From contig NC_092524.1 in assembly GCF_037038585.1 (NCBI RefSeq), positions 41,612,001 through 41,676,000 on the forward strand: DNA of 64,000 nucleotides. Direction: 5' to 3'. Below are positions 1 through 12,200 of this stretch, in pieces; position 1 is the stretch's first letter; the number at the start of each line of letters is the position of its first letter. The translations under genes and the position numbers were made by a program. Source of the stretch: Patagioenas fasciata. Lineage: Eukaryota > Chordata > Aves > Columbiformes > Columbidae. Below the pieces are notes generated by a model that worked only from the letters and a program-made list of their open reading frames with translations, was not told where the DNA came from and ran no database searches.

Positions 1-209
1 TGTTCATCCGCTAGCTAGATGCTTCTCAGACAGTGGCATTTTCTGTACAGAAAGCTGATTTAGGTGATGATAAAAATGCTCAACCTTTAAAAAAAGTTAC
101 TGTTTAAAGTAGTATTTCAAATGTAAACTATTCCTTAGTTAATGTATACCTGTGAATAATTCTTAGTAAGCATTTCAGCATTCCATTAATTTTGCGTTAT
201 GTTTTACAG

Positions 210-263
210 AATTTACCAGTCACACGTATTTTGGACAACCTTATGGAGATGAAGTCAAACCCT
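210..263 (+). CDS. SCFD1: SCFD1 coding exon (sixth from last)
   Basis: This 54-nt exon encodes 18 residues, NLPVTRILDNLMEMKSNP, in phase 0. The acceptor is ...TTTTACAG before position 210 and the donor is GTGAGT at 264. The peptide is the amphipathic helix that precedes the last Sec1-domain strands. It is the first exon in the window; the preceding intron runs off the left edge. Confidence 0.96.
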
Positions 264-3200
264 GTGAGTATAAGTGCCTTCATGTGGAAAGAGGCAGAAC
301 AAATGAACTCTTGAGGCTGTGATATGTGGTATGGCTACTTTTTTCATGATAATGCAGTTACATCTAATCACAAAGTATCTCAAGAATAGAACCATTTTCG
401 TAACTATTTCATAAGATTTTTTTTGCATAAAAGTAGCTTCTTAACAATGACAATTTACTGTGTCTCATTGGAACTGATGTTTTTGAGGTTTTCCTTATTC
501 TAAGTTTCTGTAAACCTTGTGCAGTACTGAGTTTCTGTTGCCCCTAAATTTAAATTTAGACTGTGGGCTGAAATTTTCTTTGCATCAAGGTGATTTTTTT
601 TTTTTAAATAAGAGCGCAATTTCAGAATTAAAGTAGTTCCAGAGAGGTATGTAAGAGAAAATTGTTTCCTTCATCTTTAAGGCTATGTTGTTTAGAGGAA
701 AATATTTAGTACTCTTGCAGTCTTTCAGTTTGCAAGCGGACTTGGTTTTGTGTCAGAGAAGTCCTCTTTTCCCCTTGTTTCTGTCAACATTTGTTCAGAC
801 TTACGTAAGTTACAAACTTTTGAAACACTTAAATGTTGGCTAAATAGTCAAGACGTTTGCTAGACTTGCAGCTAAAAATAGCCCTAAGTCTTTTACACAC
901 AGTGTATAGTCAAAGCAGGCTTTTTTTCCTTTCTATGTATTTCATTCTGTCAGAACTCTCATGTAAAACTGTCCTTTGCACAAACTTGTTCTGGAAAAAA
1001 TCACCTGTTAAAAGTAATTTAGCAAGCTTTAATGTGTTTGCCACATCGTATCATTCTTCCTGTTTTAATGGCCTCAGCTTCAGACAGAGATACAGTTCTA
1101 ATATCTCACAGTGGTTAGTAGATTCAAAATGTTCTTCTTACTCCACTTTCACGTGTTAACTGTATGTAAAGAGAGACAAATAATGGTTAAATATGAAAAT
1201 TATCAACATGCAAGTAATCCTGTCGTTTCCTAAACTGTACATCATAGCTAATATATGTCATGATGGTTAGCAAAAAAATTGCTTTCTCTTAACGAACAAA
1301 GAAATGGACACTACTTTCAGTGGCCGTGGATTGTTGTCCTTATTTTCAAGACTTGGAAAGCTGTACAGGGCTAATTTTGTCTAGTCAACCAGTAGAGGTC
1401 ACTCAGAATACTTAAGGCAGAACGCTGGAATTAAAAACTACAGATAACTTACATGTAGGTCAAAAGTGAAACAATTTTTTTAAAAATAAACACTAGTTCC
1501 CTCAGGCTACAAGTTCAGGAATTGATTTGGAAAAGTTTACAAGTTGTATGGGGCTTTTTTTCTGACTAGATGCTGTCACATTTCACTTAGCAGAAAACTG
1601 CCACAATCACTTTGATAATTTAGAGAAAACATTGATCTTCTCAGTTGAAAATGCAGAGATTGAGCCAGTCTGTCAGATGGAGGCTTCATGTTTCACTGCC
1701 AGGTTAGAGACTGGAATTCGTGGCCCAGAACAGGGAATCCTGCTTTTCAAGTCATCGGGAGTCCAGGCAAGCCCTAAAGAATGATTCTCCTAAACCTGTA
1801 GGAAAACTGACAGTGACTTTTTGAGTAAGTTCCAGCTAACAAGCAAGCCAGAGAGTCATTGTGGAGTAAGTTTGGACTTGCTGTACCATCAGCAGAAGTG
1901 AAATTGTATCTGGAAAACAGCAATGTATAAAATACACCACTGTGGCCTCTGTTCATCTTCTGATATTTGACATCCTTTTCTATTCCCCAGAATAGAAAAC
2001 TGTTGCACTGCAGGCAAAATACAAGGTGGCAGTAGAGAGGGGGGAAGTTTAAGATTTTTATACTTCATTGAACTGTACTGACCACCGTGATCAGTTTATG
2101 AAATGTACACGCAGATAGAAGTCATAATGCAAAATTAGATTACTGAGAAGTCAAACAATTATTACAGTGAATGTAAATAATTTAAATCATTTTCTAAATA
2201 TAAAATGCGAGAAGGTAAATATATGAAAAGTACAGCTTGTACCACCAACATTCGCAAATACGATTGTCAATTGAAATGAAATTTTAAATTTGTTCAGAAT
2301 GATATGCTGTGCAAAACTCTTGTCTGTAAATCACTTTGGGTGTTAGTTGTGCCTGCTGCTGCTTGTCTCACAGGCAGGGCTACCCAGGAAGGACAAGTGA
2401 GTCCCCACCGGCACTTTCCAAGTCCTTCAGAAGCAGGAACAGATGGAACAGTTCTTATGGGCAATAATACTGTCCTGTAATTTTTAAAATTTGTCTAGAT
2501 TGTTTAACTATAGTTAAACTTTTTCTTGAAGTATTTATTCAGAAACTTTCATTAGTGACCATAAAGTAATCCATTACTTGTTCATTTGGTTTGTTGGGTT
2601 TTTTTTAATAGTAACATTTATTGGTTGAATCATGTTTTTAGGCAATATATTTTGGCATTGTGTTTTCATAACGAAATGTTCTCTTCATAAATCTAATAAC
2701 ATGCTTGCTTCATTTTGGTATCACTAAATAGAGATTGATTAAAACCTTAAATCTTCGTAACACAAAAAGATAATGTTGTCAAGTATACACAAATTTTAAC
2801 CCATTGATATGAAATTGAGCACCACTTACTGTAGAATTATAGAGATTCTTTTAAGTGTCTTCCACAAAATGGCTTGATTCTTGAGTAAGGACAATCTTTG
2901 ATAAGTAAACCTTTAATATTTTTATGACAAAGTTCCAAAGGGCTTTAGCCTCTGTCACTACAGTTTGTGTGTCTGTGTTGACTTAAGAGTAGGTAAATCT
3001 TATTTGTGATGTATATGAATGGAAATGTATTTTAGTCAATATCGTCCCTTTCAGTAAATACGGTGTTTTTCAGGCTAAGGATCTACATTACCTTTCATAC
3101 ATTGCCTTTCATGCATTACAATGACAAATTATAAAAAAGAGGCATTTCCTTAGTCCAACTAGTCATGTTAGATCCTGCACAAAAACAAATACAGGCTGAA

Positions 3201-6200
3201 AATCAAGGATATGACCACGGGTCTTTTTGCATTTTAATTTGAAATCTTGAAAATTAAGTTTACAATTTCAAAAGAATTAATTTTATTCTTGAATAGCTTA
3301 GTGAATTCACAAATTTAGTTGTATGTAAGGAAACCGCCATACAGTTGTTTTTATTGGCAGACTAGCTATTTCTTAAAGCAAATAAAATCTAGGAGGATTT
3401 CTTTCCCTGAACCCTCAGAACTGATTTCAGCAGGAATGGTGTATTTAAACAACAGAAAAAATGAACTATTTTATCACATTTCTACTACTTTACCACTTCT
3501 CGCATGCCTACTTACACAAGCCCACAGTGAAAGAAACAACGGCAGTAATATGTTCAGTAATATTGGGGTTTTTAACTCTAATGTTAGTTCTGGCATTAAT
3601 CTGTAATTCTTTCTGACAAGTGGGGACGTTGCATCTCTTTGTCAGAATTAAAGGTTTCTCAAATACCTTTCAGTTTTAGTGTAGCAATATCTGTCCATTC
3701 CCAGCGCTCTCATTGCTTCAAAGTCGCAACACCAGCTTTCTGTACGAGGCTGCCAAAATCAGGAATGCTGGCAGACTTTACAAATTCAGTTGAAATTCCC
3801 AGTGGAGCATATAAAAGCATTTTACAGAGATTCAGTGTGAAATGAGATCTACGTTATTTTTTTTTTTATTGAAAGCCAATCCTGAGGATAAGAGACTTGT
3901 TTTATCTAATTACATGAAAGTCTTTAATATCAAATAGATTTATTTTCTGTGTGTGTAACCACCACATATACTGAATATTTTGTAGTATTTGCTTTGTGAG
4001 CTCTAATAAATTCCTCAGGTAATCTGTGTACTACCTAAAAAGAATTACTTCTGCTCTACAGAATCATCAAAGCACAGAGATCTTGTATGCAAGCACCCAG
4101 ATGAAATCTGCTGTGGTCCTGCATGCAGTTTATCCACAAACTAAACTTCACAGTACCTGGGTGAAAATGTAGTTCTATAGAAAGAGAAGAAAGCCAAGTA
4201 GTTGTCAGAAGGAGTTACTAAGAAGTTTTGTTTTTCATCTGTAATAATTGGCAAAAATCCTGCTTGTTGCCAATAAAAATATTGGAAGTGCCTCAGTGTT
4301 TTGTGTGAAGAAAGAAATTTTTCATATAGTTTAGACAGTCAGACTTTTCAAATTCTTGTGGAACTCCTTTCTTCTTCACGAACTTAATTTTAGTTTAATA
4401 ATAGTCATAAATCATAAAATGAAAAGGGTAAGTTATGTAACAGTAGCAGAGTTTGATCTGTCTTGTATTTAGCATTCATTGCCATAGAAGTGGTTTGGTT
4501 TATAATATTAAATCCGTAGCAGATCTCTGTAATCTGGAAAATCTTAACATTTATAACTAACTGTGTGATGTTCCTCTTAAGCTGTTAACACCTGAATTTT
4601 TGTTTCTGCATGCTGCCTTTCTGTTGGGATTTATTATACAACCTGTGTATTTTGTGGAGAGTTTGTAATAGTCAATTTTAGATGAACCAGAAGCAAAAAG
4701 CTCAATAGCACACTTCAAAGCTCCTCACAGTTGTTTCTTCTGCACTGGTTCAGTTATGTACAAATGCTACTGATATTAGCGGACACCGCAATTAATTTTG
4801 AATGATGTGACTGCTAAATGGGAAGTGTTGCTTTGAATGGTGCTAATGTAGTAGATAGAAGCAGAAATCCATAAGCCAAAATTCTGATCTTTTGAGATAA
4901 ATATGTACTTCTTAACAGGAGACAGATGATTACCGGTATTTTGACCCCAAGATGCTACGAGGCAGTGACAGGTGAGTTTGCTGTGCGTTTTGCTTCTTTC
5001 CTTGTACCCTATGAAAAGACTAGCTTAAGAAATCCAGTTTTCTTTTACTTGCTGACTACAAGTAATTTATTTTAATCATCAGTTCTAAGTTGATGTTGAA
5101 AGAATTCACAACGGGAACTTGGATTAACCAGATAAATTTTTATAGCACTGCAAAAAATAATCTTTTGTTCCAGTGACTGAACATGCCTGCTAACAAGTAC
5201 GTTGATTGAGTCACAGGAGTGTGTACTCATTTTAGCAATAATAAATGTTAGAATTCTTTATAGTTGTACCGCTTGCTTTCTTTGAATCTTTGTGGTGTTT
5301 CACTGTTAAATTAAAATGTCACTGGATACTACACCAAAATTTCTTCATCACTTTTTAAACAGCTAAAATTTTACTTGAAATACAGCCCTTCTTTAGTAAT
5401 TTGTTAATAAGTTTGCAAAAAAGTAGTTAAAAATTGACTGCATTTGCTATTGTGTAGGCAGGCGCACATATTATATTGATGTACATATGAACGGAGAGTT
5501 GGACATAGTTTATTTTGCCAGAAATTACACTCAAATTTTATAAATTTGTATCTTTTGCTTTATGTCTTTTACCAGTAACTGCGGCAGATAATCTCACCTC
5601 TAATATCCTAGAAACAAAGAAAACACTTAATTTTAACTACCTTCTAAAAATAATTCTCATCTGCGCTGTGGGAAAGCAGTCAGCCCATGTAGTTGCCTGA
5701 CTTTATTACAGGACAAATATGGATAAAGTAGGTCCAGACTTGGTTTTAGTTATTTGCATTAAAATCGGTCCCTGATTCCTCTGTTCTTGAAACATGGAAA
5801 GTATATTTCTGAAAGCATAAGTAGTAATAGGAAAACAATTTCAGATAATATATGTTCTACTGGAAAGCGTTATCACAGACTATACAATTTCAAATATAAG
5901 CAGATTTTGTGTTTCATTTTAATTGCAACTTTCATTGTTTTGTTAGGCTTTTGTAGCATTTTTTGAGGATTTGATGCAAAAGTGCGAAGATTTGTTTTAT
6001 TAAAGCCAAAGGGGTTTTCTCATGTCAGTGTGTTGTTTTTACCCACTCCACATATTTGTTATGTTGCTTTAAACAATGTGAAGGTATGTATTTAGAGCAG
6101 TTGGTAAATGTGCCATTCTGTGAAGCTGAATAATCATAAGAGGGAAAAATTTTAAATTTCTGGTTTGGGGTTTGTTTGGGCTTTTTACAGAAACTCAAGT

Positions 6201-9200
6201 CACATTCCTTAAATCATATTTGAGCACGACAACAAAACGCTAGGGTAGTCACGTAGGGGTTTGTCTTAATTCTCCCTTCAACTGATGATCAAAAACCAAA
6301 ATATTATTAATTTAAAAAAACAATATCAAATAGTATAATCAATGAAAGGATATTAAAAAGCGACTAAACTTTTTTTTTTCCTAACCTACTCCTGTTTTAA
6401 GAAATATTGGCATTTCTACCTATTATTTTTAAAGAGCAGGGACTGTAATTCAGTCTTGGCAAACCAATATCTTCATACCCTGTGTCAAGTATAAACAGGT
6501 CTTGCCTTCTGACAGTCAGGCGAACAGTTCTGCATATGGGGAGTCTCTAGTATTCATGACAGATCAGAACAACGTATTAGGGACAGCCATTCCCTCTTAG
6601 AAACTGCTTTTCTGATACCCTGGAATATGTTTGGAGTGAACTGTCGTTGGTCACTCAGAGATCTGGGAAAACTTCTTGCAGTAAGGGAAAAGATGAGTTG
6701 AGGGGAAAAATTCAATGCTTTTAACCTGTGCTGGAACGCAGGATGGATTAGACGGCCTGGGGCAGCAGGTGCTGTGTGCAAGGGAAAGGACGGGCAGCCT
6801 GGCCTGGCACAGTTTTCCCTGTGCTTTTCCCATCCTCCTGAAGGCACAAAGTGGTGCAGGACCCATCTCCCCGCTGCATGCCTGGCTGTTCCAGTGGAGA
6901 GGAAGAGTCTGTACCACCCAAACTCTGACTTACCTCTTCTTCCTCAAACGATTTTAATCCCAGCGTTGTTGCTGTGACACCAGCCATCAGGATACCTACC
7001 TGCTGCCTATGGTAGTTTTTGAGGTTTTGAGCATCACTTACTGCAGGTGCTGCAAACGGACTGGCTGCCCTTGTTACAGTTCCAGTAGGCAGGATTTGGA
7101 AGTTACGAACCATGCTAATGCTGATGAGTCGGGGTTTTTTTAACTCACCGTTTTTGTTCCCAGCTAGCAGCACTGTAGTTAGATATTTTAAGCTCTAAAT
7201 GAAGTGTTGTCATGAAGCTTATCATTTAAACAGCAACCTTTAAACTGATGAAGTAAATCTCCTAGTTACTCGTGTATTCATTCTTTCCTGTTGAATGAAT
7301 TATTTTTCTATAACAAATCATTTAAATGAAATATTCAAAGAATGAATGCAGAAAGGCCATTATTATTCTATTTTATATTTTTGTTTAATATTATGTATTG
7401 TTCTATAAACATGATGTGTACGTTATACTTATTTTGCATATTTATATGAATCTCCAGTAAAATTTAAGTTGAAGTTTGTTTGTGGGTTTTTTATAGCTCA
7501 GTTCCAAGAAACAAAAATCCATTCCAGGAGGTAAGTCACATAGAAATTATTTTTTTAGTGTTCATGTTTAAAAAAAAAAAAAAAAGGTCCTGAAGTACCA
7601 GTCATTTGTGGTGATCGTGATTAAGAAAATGAGAGGTCTTGTTTGCAAAAGCCACTTAGGCTAACTACATCTAGTGTTAATTATAATTAGCTGTTATTCT
7701 GAAGAAATCTTTTCATCTTCAAAGGACTGTGTAAGCATTAACTAATACTGGAGAAAAAAAATCTAGACAATTCTTCTAGAGGTAATTACAGGGATTTGTT
7801 AATATCGTAATTGGCCACTCAGCAATTTAAAACCCCCATTTTTGTACTCGATCTTTAGAATGCTCTCTAGATTTAATCCTTTGTCTGGCCTTAAACAGCA
7901 GTGTTGGCCACTGATTTAAGTGACAGTGTTTTAAACAGTGTCTGCAATTAAAAGAAAAAAGCAAAACCGCAAGTTCTGTAATTTCCTACAAATACCAGTA
8001 ACTTTCAGTGTTTTTCAACATAAATATTTGCAAATAGTAAAAGTATTACTCTTCTGATCTTACTACCAAGTTTCACAGGAAAAGTCTTTGCTTTGGCAAT
8101 GTACAATGTCTCAGATTTCTCTTTAAATGTCCTCATCATCCTCCTGAACAAAAGAAATACCATGTAGTGTCATATATATGGCTGGCAGATGGTATTGCAA
8201 AAATGTCACTAATAACAAAGTCTATATAAAATTCATATAGTGTAGTCAGTTTGGGGTACTGAATGTTAAAAAATTAGGCAACTCTTAACTCTCCTTCTTC
8301 TATTAATTAATCGTTCTCTTTTAAATATAACCCAGAAAATACTGATGGCTTTTACCTGTAATATTCTAGATTATTAATAGAAGTAAGTGGAAGGGGGAAA
8401 AATAATGAAAAAGTGTATTCCTTTATAACAGAAGTGTTTTATTTGTGTCCCAAATTAATTCTTAAGCATCCATGGAAGTTATTTAACTGTTCCTGTGGAC
8501 ACTGGAGACATCTCCACACAAAAAAAACTAACATGTTGAAACTGCAGATGTTTCAGATATTTCTTAATAGCAGCCAGTGATATGTTAAAAGCTCTCTGCT
8601 TGCTATTCTGCATCCCACTGAAATTCTTCTGTTACCGTGTTTCAGGCAGGAAGTTAGTAGTTCTGTATCACGTTCTTTTTAGACTGAAGTGTGGTTAGGA
8701 TGATTTTTGCTGTAGGCTTCATGATTTCATATATATTTTACTACTGAAATGTAAATATTTGAATGCATATTCTGATTATGTGTGTGTTACCTTTTAGGCA
8801 ATAGTGTTTGTAGTTGGAGGAGGCAACTATATTGAGTATCAGAATCTTATTGACTACATAAAGGTATGTGCACTTCCGTTGGTTGTAGTCTATAAGTTAA
8901 CTGATAGAAACCAGTTTTATCAGGTTTTCTGTAACATTTAATATTCAGAAGATGAAGTCTATGAAATTAGCCATAACATCCTTACTATATTCACAGTCTG
9001 GGAAAAAACTATGTAAGAAATCAGTAGAAAATGGGGGTTATTAATTCAGACCAATAGGGAGCTACTGTTTGTAGTATTTTTGTTCACATTTCACTTTTGA
9101 ATTGAGTAAATAAACTACATTCTGCTTTGTTTTGTCTTTCATAATTTACACACTTAAGTGGTTGAAAGCAGTCAGCAGAAGTAGCTGACTGAATTAACCT

Positions 9201-12200
9201 GTCTTCTGTACTGGTACATCAAATGTCAAGTTGGCTTTTCAAATTGTTTTAGAGTCCTGTTTCCAGCTTTCGTTTACTGGTGTCAGCTAAAGCAGCTGTA
9301 GCATATCATAGCCTCAAAAGTAAGAAACTGCTCAAAATGATCTAGTTTTCATAAACCTTGCAAAATAAACACTCTAATGCTTTTTCATATGCAGCTCTGC
9401 AATTTGAAGTCTGTTGAAAAAAAGGCCTACAGATAGCTACCTTATTTCACAACAATCTTACTTTAGTATGATATCATTTCACAAGCCAACATAATGCAAA
9501 CACTATGCTATCTGTCAAAGCAAAGATCAGGTTGGCATCAATATCTGAGCATTTATTATTTACCCACATTTAGAAGTTTTTGTTAATGAGTTAATGACAG
9601 GTAATTCCTGATATGCTGGATCATTTGATTCTATACAGAAATCGTAAGAGGTCTCATATGCACAAAGAGGAGAAAAATATAACCAACTATGTAATGGTGC
9701 TCTAACAGCTTTAATTTCTCTGGTTCCAGCTGGCCAGCCTAGCAGAACACATGTATACCAAAAATCAGTGGATGAAGTAACTACATCATGGGCCTGTAAG
9801 GAACAGGGAGTTGGACTCGGTGGGTCCCTTCCAACTTGAGATATTCTAGGATTACAGTTCTTGAGTGGCAGGAGCTGAGATCCAAACACTTTCCAACAAT
9901 AAACAATATACAAAAGAATCTGGATGAATTTTTGAAGTAGGTAATAAATTATTTAAGAGCAGCAGCATACCATTCTTCCTACCAGATCTTACCTTCTTCA
10001 TGGTACACTTGTCCTGTCCTGTGGCAGACTCGATTGAGGCTTTTCCCACAAAAGAAGAAATAATTGAGCGTTAGTCACTGAAAAACACTTCTTCCACAAA
10101 ACAAGCACTTGAGAGTTTTATGTCTGGTAAATCTTGAAGAATGGGTAGTCAGAATGTGTGTGCTGGGTTGTTTTCCTCCTCTAACAGGCAGCCATTTAGG
10201 AACAGAGCTGGTCTGGATAGGGGAAAAGAGAGGAAGAGGAATGCAAGTTAAGTGCTTAGCTGAACCTAAACGATTTCTTTAAAATATTCTTAATAACTAG
10301 TTATAGCATTCAGTGGGGCATCTGTGTGTACCAGAGTATTGTCAAACTTTTGGCTTCCTTAGTTTACCCAAAGCCACTTCAGGTGTCATATTAATTCAAA
10401 AGATGCCCAGCAGCGTGTATTTGTGATGTGCATGCATTACTTCCTACTAAAATAAAACTCTGAATCCCCTAGAGGCTAATACACTTCTCTGAGATGTTGC
10501 TGCATAGCGACAGAGCTGAGGTTTGCTGTGTATGCCTGTATGTCTATATGTGTGTATGCAGAGCATTTGTGTGATGACAAGGTAAACACTCAGCGCTTCA
10601 TACAAAGTGGCAGGAAGCTGAAGTTTCTGAGAAATAAGAGGCCAAACAGGAGGTCAGTTGGTAAAGAAATGGAGAGGACAGAAGGAACTGTAAACTATAG
10701 GAATGGTAACATTAGATCTTCTGGAGAGCCTGAAGTTGGATGTAGTTTTAATTCTTCTGGAACCCATAGACAGAGGTTTCTTCATCGTCAGTTGTCACAG
10801 GTAAAGGGTGTTTCTCCAGTCAGGCTGCATACATGGCCAGGGGGAGATGCCCTCCCAAGAGAGAAGACTTCCTCACCTCTTTTCCACTTGGCCATTTGCT
10901 CTTGAGAAAACAAAAAAGGTTAATGAAGCCTTAATTCCATCTCCCACCCCCCAGAGACTTGTCTGCCTCTCTCACAGGCCTCTCCAAATTGCTTTTCCAT
11001 GTGTTACGCTTCCAGCATCTGTTGTTTCACCAGATGTAGCTTACTAATTATTCTAATATTCAATCAGTATTCCTCCAGAATAAAAAGAGAAAAATCAACA
11101 GCTCTGTTCCTGGAAGCAGATACCACAAAGATTTTATTCATGGCTTCGTTTTTCTAAGCACTGTTTTGCCAGTTTGCCTCTGAAAGCACAGAGAAAGTAT
11201 TTTAAAACTTTATAAAACAGAAAGCAATGTTCATTCAGCTTTGGCATTCTGGAGTTTTTGTAGGAGAACTAAGAGGAACCCTCAAATCCAATTATTTGCA
11301 GTTTTGTGCTAGAACGGGCTATTTCACAAATGTCAAAAAGCAAATATTTATAATGGCAGATTGTGCCTTTAAATAGATAAATTGGCCAAGTTCAGTTCAA
11401 CATGCTGAAAACGTGTCATCAAAATTGCAAGCCTCTGAGAGGAGACTTGCATATTGTTTTGTACAAAAAGAACTTTGTGTGTCCCTTAATTTGCTTTAGT
11501 AGATGGCTTGATAATCTGTTGTAATTCACCTGTGATAGACATTATCATTTATCTCAAGAAATGTAAATCCAGCATAGTTTTTCAGTCATTAAAAAATATG
11601 GGACTTTGAAGAGTACTGAGGTGTTTTGTTTGGTTGTTTTGACTTGGCTCCAACAATTGTTTGGAGATACAGCTCTTTGTTTGAATGGACTAATGAACCT
11701 TTAAAATATGTATGCTTTTATTTAAATTACACTTTTAGAAGAACATATATGAGAGATTGGAAGTGTATATTAATGTAATGTATTTCAGATGTGTCTGAAA
11801 AGCAACAGACTCATTTCACAATGATCTGTATGGTTTAAAATATTTTTGGTACTAGGCAGAAACAAATGCTGTTTGGTCGTACTCCCGAAAGTGGAATCTG
11901 TCAAAATACCACTTTAGATCAAAACCAGACCTGGTCAGGCGTCAAGATAAAAAAAAAAAAAAAAGGCCTGAAACGTGGGAAGATGCAAACTCAAGATCCT
12001 GCTCAGTGACAAGAATAGCTTATTACCACAAACCACTCAAAATTAATAAGGATGAGGACTTGAACGAGGATTACCATCTCCCCAGTTAGCATGTGACCAC
12101 CAGCTAAGGACTGTTTGAATCTGTTTGTGTTTCTTTCTGCTGAAGTGGCACAATTGGTAATATGTATGAAACAAAATCATTTTGTCAAGGCTTAAGTTCC

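Noticed and set aside
10528..10905. A 125-codon plus-strand frame in an SCFD1 intron
   Set aside because: No recognisable motif, no splice context consistent with SCFD1 phases, and ordinary intronic composition.
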